From contig CAJUJQ010000008.1 in the NCBI GenBank assembly GCA_910586575.1, positions 1 to 43,154 of the forward strand: DNA of 43,154 bases, read 5' to 3'. A model generated the notes under the pieces. It did not search any database. It had not been told where the DNA came from and saw only the letters and a program-made list of their open reading frames with translations. Both the position numbers and the translations under genes were made by a program. Source of the DNA: an uncultured Clostridia bacterium (lineage in GTDB: Bacteria > Bacillota > Clostridia > Oscillospirales > Butyricicoccaceae). Shown in pieces: positions 38,689 to 43,154 of this stretch (its first letter is position 1; each line of letters opens with the position of its first letter).

Positions 38689-38919
38689 TCATGCACCCGG
38701 GCCGGGTGACGCACACCAAAAACGGTGCGGGTCTATCTCCAGAAAAGCGCATATCTTCATAAATTCATCTGCGCGAAGCTTGCGCGTAGGGTTTTCATTG
38801 ATACTCTTATAGAGTGCACTCCTTGAGATACCTGTTTTCTCAGCAATCGTGGTTACCATGATCCCTTTGTCCCCGAAATACTTCGATACCCTCAGAGTGA
38901 TCTCATCCATTTCCTCCAA
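38689..38919 (-). CDS. XRE-like helix-turn-helix protein (switch cassette B)
   Basis: Start taken at the TTG at 38919 because AAAGGAG is 7 nt upstream (76 residues); an ATG at 38910 is an alternative. The DNA-binding motif is GIMVTTIAEKTGISRSALYK, followed by a helix ending KLRADEFMKICAFLEIDP. The C-terminal end resembles that of the HTH protein at 39573-39839, so the two may be paralogs. It is divergent from the 39070 gene and followed by a small membrane gene. Confidence 0.82.
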   Translation of the reverse strand: MEEMDEITLRVSKYFGDKGIMVTTIAEKTGISRSALYKSINENPTRKLRADEFMKICAFLEIDPHRFWCASPGPGA

Positions 38920-38989
38920 ATGTAGTTCTCCTTTCGTAGGTTCCACTAATCACTACGCCCCCTCCCGCCGCTCCGCGGGGTGGGGCTGC

Positions 38990-39018
38990 TTGCGCTCCAC
39001 TCCATTCTGTGCTACAAT
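38990..39018 (+). promoter_or_regulatory. Rightward promoter of the 39070 gene
   Basis: TTGCGC, 17-bp spacer, extended -10 TG-C-TACAAT; the ATG lies 51 nt downstream. A strong GC hairpin (38957-38986) lies just upstream, facing the HTH gene. Confidence 0.6.
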
Positions 39019-39069
39019 CCAAGTACAAGCTCCTGCCAGAGCCGAGTTTGAAAGAAAGGAGTGCGGTTA

Positions 39070-39363
39070 ATGCTTAAATTTCTATTGTACTGCGACCTGT
39101 CCACAATGTACTGTACCGCGCAGGACATCAACGATGAACTGTCCAAGTTTGCGAAGTCATATGTGCAGGCCAACAATAGCTTATGGTTCTTTAGATACCC
39201 GAGTGGATTTGACGGGAATCCTTTGCCAAAGGACGAACATCTCTTTTATGACCACTTCGAGAAATTCACTGATGAGGAAAGCATCATCTTCATTGAGATT
39301 CTAAGGGACGACCATTTCTACAATCTGCCTGATTCAGTGCACCAATTCCTTTGCCTTGAATAA
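39070..39363 (+). CDS. Partner gene of switch cassette B, unknown function
   Basis: Start at 39070, with AAAGGAG upstream; 97 residues. N-terminal FLLYCDLSTMYCTAQDINDE, a middle part rich in aromatics (NNSLWFFRYPSGFDGNP) and an acidic C-terminal half (EHLFYDHFEKFTDEESIIF). No family recognised. Its last 74 nt are antisense to the minus-strand gene at 39290-39523. Confidence 0.65.
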   Translation: MLKFLLYCDLSTMYCTAQDINDELSKFAKSYVQANNSLWFFRYPSGFDGNPLPKDEHLFYDHFEKFTDEESIIFIEILRDDHFYNLPDSVHQFLCLE

Positions 39364-39523
39364 TCAGCTCTTTGTAGAGATCCATCAACACTTTGACAGC
39401 CTGAAGATCATCATCACTCAGGCTGTCTCTTTTTGTTATCAGCCCAATTACGTTCTTTACCTTCATCGCATGGTTCTCGAAAAAGCAACGGTGTACACTG
39501 ACCATTCGATTCGGTCTCGCCAT
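39290..39523 (-). CDS. Small gene of switch cassette C, unknown function
   Basis: Start taken at the second ATG (39523), as GGAGG is 9 nt upstream; 77 residues. Features: basic N-terminus MARPNRMVSVHRCFFENHAM, then a helical part (SLSDDDLQAVKVLMDLYKEL). It overlaps the 3' end of the 39070 gene and follows the HTH gene at 39573-39839 by 49 nt. Confidence 0.6.
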   Translation of the reverse strand: MARPNRMVSVHRCFFENHAMKVKNVIGLITKRDSLSDDDLQAVKVLMDLYKELIIQGKGIGALNQADCRNGRPLESQ

Positions 39524-39550
39524 GCCCATTCACCTCCCTTCCGTCCTCCT

Positions 39551-39574
39551 GCCCCGCCGCCTGGCGGGGCTTTT
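39551..39574 (+). terminator. Plus-strand terminator beyond cassette C small gene
   Basis: GCCCCGCC/GGCGGGGC stem of 8 bp, 4-nt loop, then TTTT, directly upstream of the minus-strand gene's ribosome site. A 39070 transcript ending here would be antisense to the whole 39290-39523 gene. Confidence 0.7.
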
Positions 39575-39839
39575 ACACGCTCCGGCCAGTGTCACTTGCA
39601 AAATCAAACGGTTCTTTCTTCAAGAAACGGCAAACTGCAAGGAATTCACCAGCCCGCAAGCTTCGTTCTCTCGTAATCAGGCTTCGCCGAAGGATACCTT
39701 CGGGGATTCCGATTTCACGTGCCATGCAGGTATACTTAATGCCGATCTCCTGAACATAATCGGCTACTAGGGTGGTTTCTATATCAGCGGGATATTTCCG
39801 ACCCTTTTGACGAGCTGGAAATTGGTTGTTGACTTTCAT
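39573..39839 (-). CDS. XRE-like helix-turn-helix protein (switch cassette C)
   Basis: Start at 39839 with GGAGG 7 nt upstream; 88 residues. The HTH segment is GIKYTCMAREIGIPEGILRR, followed by SLRAGEFLAVCRFLKKEPFDF, close to the end of the cassette B HTH protein (KLRADEFMKICAFLEIDPHRF). It is divergent from the 39883 gene, whose promoter overlaps this gene's start. Confidence 0.82.
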   Translation of the reverse strand: MKVNNQFPARQKGRKYPADIETTLVADYVQEIGIKYTCMAREIGIPEGILRRSLITRERSLRAGEFLAVCRFLKKEPFDFASDTGRSV

Positions 39840-39857
39840 CGAAAAACCTCCTATAAT
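39829..39857 (+). promoter_or_regulatory. Rightward promoter overlapping the HTH gene start
   Basis: TTGACT at 39829-39834, 17-bp spacer, TATAAT at 39852-39857. The start codon (39839-39837) and ribosome site of the opposing HTH gene lie inside this promoter. Confidence 0.75.
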
Positions 39858-39882
39858 GAATTTAATGGAGGTGATACTGAAC

Positions 39883-40110
39883 ATGACGATTAATGGCCGT
39901 GATTTGGACGTAAACCGCATGATGCACGAAATCAGTTTGGAATGCGCCAAGATTGAAATTGAAGATCTCCGTAAAAGCGGTGACCTAAGGGACGAGGAAG
40001 ATATCACGAAATATTTGGACAGAATGTTCCGTTCATATGTTCATAACTTTGCTTTCTTGTCCGAAAAAACCGATGAAGAAGTCAAAAGACTCGCCAGCGA
40101 GGAACTCTGA
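39883..40110 (+). CDS. Partner gene of switch cassette C, unknown function
   Basis: 75 residues from the ATG at 39883 (GGAGG 11 nt upstream). N-terminal NGRDLDVNRMMHEISLECAK, then a charged helix (IEDLRKSGDLRDEEDITKYL) and a C-terminal FRSYVHNFAFLSEKTDEE. No known family. Its last 70 nt are antisense to the minus gene at 40041-40280. Confidence 0.6.
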   Translation: MTINGRDLDVNRMMHEISLECAKIEIEDLRKSGDLRDEEDITKYLDRMFRSYVHNFAFLSEKTDEEVKRLASEEL

Positions 40111-40280
40111 GCCGCGCTATTAATGCAACCAATAGCCGCATTGAATACAAAAATGGATTCCTGAACCGTCAGTTCTTGGTCTATGCACTGTTGTAACAGC
40201 GCATAGACCGTTTTTTTGTGATTGACACGTTGGTCATTCTCCCTGTAAGTCCAAAATCGCCTATCCGATGCCGAATTCAT
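40041..40280 (-). CDS. Small gene of switch cassette D, unknown function
   Basis: Start at 40280, following GGGTGAGAAGG; 79 residues. MNSASDRRFWTYRENDQRVN, then a helical segment (KTVYALLQQCIDQELTVQES), and a serine-rich C-terminus. It is the second gene of the cro transcript, 67 nt beyond cro, and collides with the 39883 gene. Confidence 0.6.
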   Translation of the reverse strand: MNSASDRRFWTYRENDQRVNHKKTVYALLQQCIDQELTVQESIFVFNAAIGCINSAAQSSSLASLLTSSSVFSDKKAKL

Positions 40281-40329
40281 CCTTCTCACCCCCTTTCTGC
40301 CCCGCTCTGGTGTATATTCAGATAGATGC

Positions 40330-40348
40330 ACATGAATTATTTTCATGT
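40330..40348. promoter_or_regulatory. Operator at the end of cro
   Basis: ACATGAA-N5-TTCATGT, a perfect 19-bp dyad identical in arms to the one at 40582-40600. It ends on the cro stop codon, an unusual place for an operator. Confidence 0.65.
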
Positions 40349-40551
40349 TAGGGGCGTAATGAAATTTCTCCAAGAGAGACGCCGTAGTAATTTGCAACGG
40401 CTTGGACTTTGCTGACAGCAACATTTGATATATCCTTTTCCCATGCATTATAGGTCTGAACGGACACACCGAGGCCAATTGCAACCTGTTTTTGTGTCAA
40501 ATTTTGTCTTGCCCGCAACTCCTTTAGGGAAAATGTCGTTGGTCTCTCCAC
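40348..40551 (-). CDS. Cro-like repressor
   Basis: Start at GTG 40551, 8 nt after GGAGG; 67 residues. The HTH is NLTQKQVAIGLGVSVQTYNA followed by WEKDISNVAVSKVQAVANYY, a standard XRE domain. It is divergent from the cI-like gene across a promoter region with three or four matching operator copies, which makes a Cro role likely. Confidence 0.87.
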   Translation of the reverse strand: MERPTTFSLKELRARQNLTQKQVAIGLGVSVQTYNAWEKDISNVAVSKVQAVANYYGVSLGEISLRP

Positions 40552-40576
40552 TATTACCACCTCCGTTCTGTTTCCT

Positions 40577-40605
40577 ATATTACATGAAATTTATTCATGT
40601 GTCAA
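40577..40605 (-). promoter_or_regulatory. Leftward P_cro promoter
   Basis: TTGACA, 17-bp spacer, TAATAT on the minus strand. The operator ACATGAATAAATTTCATGT occupies the spacer, so repressor binding would block polymerase. Confidence 0.8.
40582..40600. promoter_or_regulatory. Primary immunity operator
   Basis: Perfect dyad ACATGAA-N5-TTCATGT in the P_cro spacer. Degenerate copies with the ACTTGAA left arm lie at 40612-40630 and 40654-40672. Confidence 0.75.
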
Positions 40606-40611
40606 TAGAGA

Positions 40612-40672
40612 ACTTGAAATTTTTTCGTATTTTTTTGATTTTTACCAAATCGCACTTGAATTTTATCCGTCA
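40612..40672. promoter_or_regulatory. Two weaker immunity operators
   Basis: ACTTGAA-N5-TTCGTAT at 40612-40630 and ACTTGAA-N5-TCCGTCA at 40654-40672. Only the left arm is well kept; the second covers the -35 of the cI promoter. Confidence 0.45.
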
Positions 40673-40684
40673 ATGATGTAGAAT
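40656..40684 (+). promoter_or_regulatory. Rightward cI promoter
   Basis: TTGAAT at 40656-40661, 17-bp spacer, TAGAAT at 40679-40684, 27 bp before the cI-like start. Overlapped by the 40654-40672 operator. Confidence 0.65.
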
Positions 40685-40711
40685 GGGTTTTAGATGAGAG
40701 GCGGTGAAGGT

Positions 40712-41062
40712 ATGCCCTTGGGCAAAAATATACGTTACCTTAGAAGGCAACGTGGATGGTCACAGGACATATTAGCTGAGAAATTAGGCTATAAATCATA
40801 TACAACTATTCAGAAATGGGAATCAGGAGTGTCTGAACCTCCGCTAAAAAAAGCTCACGAAATTGCTAATCTATTCAATATAGACATCAATGTTTTGTCA
40901 AATACCTGTATAGAAGAAAAAGTGCCCGCCACCCAAAAGAATGACGGGCTTACCGATTCAGAGAAATATATGCTGAACTTGTTTCGTCGTGTTTCAGCAG
41001 ATAGCCAAAACATGGTTATTCAGATGATCGAGGCAGCGTTAAAAAGTCAAGGATTACTTTAA
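40712..41062 (+). CDS. CI-like prophage repressor
   Basis: Start taken at 40712 (MPLGKNIRYLRRQRGWSQDI); 116 residues. N-terminal XRE domain with recognition region GYKSYTTIQKWESGVSEPPL; the C-terminal 60 residues include a helical dimerisation-like segment (YMLNLFRRVSADSQNMVIQM). No LexA-type autocleavage domain, so induction would need another signal. It is divergent from the Cro-like gene with a shared operator region. Confidence 0.87.
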   Translation: MPLGKNIRYLRRQRGWSQDILAEKLGYKSYTTIQKWESGVSEPPLKKAHEIANLFNIDINVLSNTCIEEKVPATQKNDGLTDSEKYMLNLFRRVSADSQNMVIQMIEAALKSQGLL

Positions 41063-41138
41063 CCGTAATCTCGATAGCAGCTTCAGGATCTTTAGCGTTG
41101 CGAATCATTTCTAAGAGTTGACTTTCAAAACCCGACAT
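41016..41138 (-). CDS. 40-residue small protein, AKDPEAA family
   Basis: Translated by hand: ATG at 41138, with AAAGG upstream; product MSGFESQLLEMIRNAKDPEA… (40 residues). It shares an AKDPEAA block with the ORF at 19056-19181. It is transcribed opposite to cI and overlaps its last 47 nt. A near-consensus leftward promoter (41190-41218) precedes it. Function unknown. Confidence 0.65.
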   Translation of the reverse strand: MSGFESQLLEMIRNAKDPEAAIEITVKVILDFLTLPRSSE

Positions 41139-41189
41139 ATGTTGCATCCTTTCCGCCCCGGCGCCGCGGCTATGTATTTGCGCATACAC

Positions 41190-41218
41190 ATTATAGCATA
41201 ACTTTCCAACAGTTGCAA
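41190..41218 (-). promoter_or_regulatory. Leftward promoter of the 40-residue ORF
   Basis: On the minus strand TTGCAA, 17-bp spacer, TATAAT. Transcript would start near 41183 and run over the AKDPEAA ORF and the 3' end of cI. Confidence 0.7.
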
Positions 41219-41311
41219 AAAAATAGCATTAAAATCCGCATGCACTGTCAGTAAGCCCCGCGCGCGGGGGTGAGCCGCCGATCAGCGTGCCGGAACCGGA
41301 ATGGCTTATCG

Positions 41312-41341
41312 AAAAATAAAAAAGCCGCCCCACCGGGCGGC
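41312..41341 (-). terminator. Leftward terminator
   Basis: GCCGCCC/GGGCGGC stem with a 4-nt loop followed on the minus strand by TTTTTT. It lies upstream of the CRISPR-like repeat. Confidence 0.7.
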
Positions 41342-41348
41342 AATGCAT

Positions 41349-41380
41349 GTCATCCCCTCTGCGGGGATGTGGATTGAAAC
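41349..41380 (+). CRISPR. Solitary type I-C-like CRISPR repeat
   Basis: A single 32-nt unit with every hallmark of a type I-C repeat: GTC start, perfect 7-bp stem CATCCCC/GGGGATG with a 5-nt loop, and the 3' end TGGATTGAAAC. No second copy is present in the window and no cas gene is near, so it is not an array. It lies in the prophage between the repressor and the integrase. Confidence 0.75.
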
Positions 41381-41514
41381 AGACGGCAGATTGCGTTTGC
41401 GCGTGGGAAAATACCGTGTAGTCTATCGATATGGCACAGAAGGACAGCTGGAAATCCTGCACGTTATGGAGATCGGCAGCCGTGGGGATATCTACAAGAA
41501 AGGAGGTCGGTAAT

Positions 41515-41727
41515 ATGGCTCCAATCGCTCAGCAGGTTGCGCATATGGTTGAGATGTTACCGGAAGAAGATCAAGCCCTTGCGTTTGCAATGGTACAGAA
41601 GCTGGTGCTTGCGTGGGACCCGGATTACACAAAGGCAACCCCAGAAGAAGATGCAGCTATGGATCAAGCTGTCAAGGAATTGGCAGCAGGAGACTATATT
41701 TTGGATAATGAAATAAACTGGAACTAA
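41515..41727 (+). CDS. Antitoxin-like partner of the RelE fragment
   Basis: Start at the ATG at 41515 with an excellent AAAGGAGGTCGG site; 70 residues. MAPIAQQVAHMVEMLPEEDQ, then a helix (LAFAMVQKLVLAWDPDYTKA) and an acidic C-terminus (EEDAAMDQAVKELAAGDYIL). This fits a RelB-type antitoxin position, though no DNA-binding motif is recognised. The intact ORF following a truncated toxin suggests an orphan antitoxin. Confidence 0.65.
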   Translation: MAPIAQQVAHMVEMLPEEDQALAFAMVQKLVLAWDPDYTKATPEEDAAMDQAVKELAAGDYILDNEINWN

Positions 41728-41762
41728 ATACGCCTATATCGCCCCCTACGCGGAGCGTAGAT

Positions 41763-41841
41763 AAAAAAACGCCCCTCCTGCGCCAACAGGAAGGGCGATC
41801 TCGACTACATCAGGGACAGGCCCTAACGTAATCCGCAACAC
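41763..41841 (-). ncRNA. Candidate small RNA 3 upstream of the integrase
   Basis: A leftward promoter at 41848-41877 (next entry) gives a start near 41841; the RNA would end in a hairpin (CAGGAGGGGCG/CGCCCUUCCUG, 11 bp) followed by seven T at 41769-41763. On the minus strand the stem is fully paired with one G-U; on the plus strand the same site is a C-A mismatch, so leftward transcription is favoured. No ORF fits inside. The region is about 75 nt upstream of the integrase start. Confidence 0.55.
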
Positions 41842-41847
41842 AAGATT

Positions 41848-41877
41848 ATTATACCACCTGTCCTTGGTTCAGTGCAA
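41848..41877 (-). promoter_or_regulatory. Leftward promoter of small RNA 3
   Basis: TTGCAC, 18-bp spacer, TATAAT on the minus strand, divergent from the integrase. GGACAGG also occurs at the integrase ribosome site and within the RNA region. Confidence 0.6.
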
Positions 41878-41912
41878 CCATTTTTCTAAAAGAAAGGACA
41901 GGTAATTTTAAA

Positions 41913-43073
41913 ATGGCACGACCTAAAAAAGGCTCAGACGGTTTTTACCGTCTGAATTTCTCGTACAACGGCAAACGCTATTCTGTTCGGTCAAAAAAGC
42001 CAAACGAACTTTCCCGCAAGATGCAGGATAAGATCCGGGAACTGGAGAACGCCACTCCCTTGTTTCACCCAGAAATGACGGTTGCGGACTGGTCGCAGGA
42101 ATGGCTGAAAACGTATAACAGCAACTTGCGAGTGAGCAGTTTCGAGCGTAACCGCGGTATCCTCGCAAACCATCTCTGCTCCCAACTCGGACACATGACA
42201 CTCACGTCCATTCGCCCCATCCACCTCCAGCAGCTGCTGAACCGGCTGGCCGAGGAGGGGAAATCGCTGGACACCATCAAGCACGTGCTCCAAACGCTGA
42301 ACCGGCTGTTCGCTTCGGCCCAGGAAAACCAACTGATTGCCGACAACCCCGCCAAAGCCCTGACGCTTCCTCAGTGCGCTGCTCCGCAGAGCCATAGGGC
42401 GCTGACCGCACGCGAACGTAAAATTCTATTGCGTACCGCCACAACCCACCGAGCAGGCCCGTGGGTGTTGTTTCTGCTTTACACCGGGCTTCGCCCTGGG
42501 GAATCCATGGCGCTCGATATCGGGGATGTACACGACGGCCTGATTGATGTCAGCAAGGCGATCGACGGAAGGACAAACGACATCAAGACCCCGAAAAGCC
42601 AGGCAGGCATCCGCAGCGTGCCGATTCCCCAGCCGCTCAAGCGGCTGCTTCCGGAGGAAGGCTCCCTGCCGCCCGAGCGCCCGCTGTTCACACAGTTTGA
42701 CCGAACCAAAGAACATCAGCCGACTGATCGCCGCCACACCAAGCAAAGCCTGAAGGGCCTTTGGAACAGCTTCGCGCTTGCGATGCAGGATGTAGAAAAG
42801 GAGATGATTGCGAACAGAGAAATCAGCCGCGCATCGGAAAACCTTTCTCCGCTTACGCCATATGACCTGCGGCATACATACTGCACCGACCTTGCCAAAT
42901 CCGGCGTCCCGCTGGTCACCGCAAGCAAGCTGATGGGACACAGCAGCGTAAATCTGACTGCAAGGATTTACACCCATGTTGACCAGGAAATGACGCTGAT
43001 TGCAGCCGCGCGGCTCGATGCTTTTTACTGCTCCGCAGGTGACGCGGTAGGTGACACACCGGAAACCGTTTAA
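41913..43073 (+). CDS. int: Tyrosine integrase
   Basis: 386 residues. N-terminal arm-binding region (KGSDGFYRLNFSYNGKRYSV), a SAM-like core-binding domain, and the catalytic domain with TGLRPGES (Arg about 193), the LRHT motif (about 318) and the nucleophile in RIYTHVD (Tyr about 352). The usual box II His is replaced by Tyr in PYDLRHTYC, which occurs in this family. It would recombine attP with a host site; the attachment core itself cannot be located because only one end is present. AAAGGACAGG is the ribosome site. Confidence 0.95.
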   Translation: MARPKKGSDGFYRLNFSYNGKRYSVRSKKPNELSRKMQDKIRELENATPLFHPEMTVADWSQEWLKTYNSNLRVSSFERNRGILANHLCSQLGHMTLTSIRPIHLQQLLNRLAEEGKSLDTIKHVLQTLNRLFASAQENQLIADNPAKALTLPQCAAPQSHRALTARERKILLRTATTHRAGPWVLFLLYTGLRPGESMALDIGDVHDGLIDVSKAIDGRTNDIKTPKSQAGIRSVPIPQPLKRLLPEEGSLPPERPLFTQFDRTKEHQPTDRRHTKQSLKGLWNSFALAMQDVEKEMIANREISRASENLSPLTPYDLRHTYCTDLAKSGVPLVTASKLMGHSSVNLTARIYTHVDQEMTLIAAARLDAFYCSAGDAVGDTPETV

Positions 43074-43154
43074 AACCCCGGAAACCCTTGTTTCAGCCCA
43101 TAAAACCATCACGCCATACGACAAACCATTCGGCTTATAAAATGCGTCAAAATA

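Larger units (their letters stand above)
41301..41513 (+). pseudogene. Truncated RelE/ParE-like toxin
   Basis: The last 45 residues (GRLRLRVGKYRVVYRYGTEG, then LEILHVMEIGSRGDIYKK) are the C-terminal half of a RelE/ParE toxin. The N-terminal 25 residues are not RelE-like: that DNA is a leftward terminator followed by a solitary CRISPR-type repeat. The normal helical N-terminal half is missing, so the toxin is probably inactive. It is followed one nucleotide later by an antitoxin-like ORF. Confidence 0.7.

Noticed and set aside
41210..41240. Rightward promoter for the CRISPR-like repeat
   Set aside because: A TAAAAT at 41230-41235 lacks a -35 at the right distance; too weak to call.
42426..43124. 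Minus-strand ORF over the integrase
   Set aside because: Antisense shadow of the integrase; no ribosome site and no recognisable features.
43074..43154. attP/attR core after the integrase
   Set aside because: Only one end of the prophage is in the window, so no direct repeat can be compared; no tRNA fragment is visible.

Overview
The window is almost entirely a temperate phage (prophage) with P2-like contractile-tail (myovirus) morphology, lying in a GC-moderate Firmicute. Strong AGGAGG-type ribosome sites, an XRE-rich immunity region, DnaD/DnaC-type replication genes, RecU and a gram-positive-style tyrosine integrase suggest a gut Clostridia host (Oscillospiraceae-like). The host call is inference, because no host core gene is visible. 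The left edge cuts tail gene I. Tail fibre, lysis genes and the other attachment site must lie to the left, outside the window.

Layout. 1-12 kb (all minus strand) carries the tail module in reverse P2 order: I, J, W, U, V, D, X, tape measure, the E/E' assembly chaperones joined by a probable programmed -1 frameshift, tube FII, sheath FI, then neck/tail-completion genes. 12-18.7 kb carries the head and packaging module: DUF2190 protein, major capsid, prohead protease, lambda-type portal, gpW-like protein, GpA-type large terminase and small terminase, with a P2-like cos sequence just upstream. 18.7-19.6 kb is a regulatory island: a candidate two-hairpin small RNA, a 41-codon ORF, and a lone plus-strand XRE regulator sharing a divergent promoter with two matching operators. 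19.6-36.97 kb (minus) holds the early genes: a DUF1492-like late regulator, zinc-ribbon and membrane miniproteins, a Dam-type methylase, an ASCH protein, a ParB-like protein, a DUF4942 methylase, an FtsK-gamma-like protein, RecU, a DnaC-like loader, a replication initiator with internal iteron-like repeats, an MBL-fold protein, RecT, an SbcC/Rad50-like ATPase, a DUF932 protein and several small genes. 37-41.2 kb is a patchwork of short opposing genes. Its layout repeats several times: a minus-strand HTH gene followed by a minus-strand small gene, divergent from a plus-strand partner whose 3' end collides with the next small gene. The last repeat is a classic cro/cI switch. 41.2-43.1 kb holds a truncated RelE/ParE-like toxin with its partner ORF, a solitary CRISPR-repeat-like sequence, a probable small RNA and the integrase.

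How it works together (inference). CI/Cro decide lysogeny. Leftward early transcription makes the replication (initiator, DnaC-like loader), recombination (RecT, Rad50-like ATPase, RecU) and DNA-modification proteins. The DUF1492-like factor and the 19.3 kb switch sit at the early/late boundary and probably gate transcription of packaging, head and tail genes. The best candidates for undescribed biology are the solitary type I-C-like CRISPR repeat (possible RNA anti-CRISPR), the tandem bidirectional switch cassettes with antisense-overlapping ends, and two architecturally matched two-hairpin RNAs.
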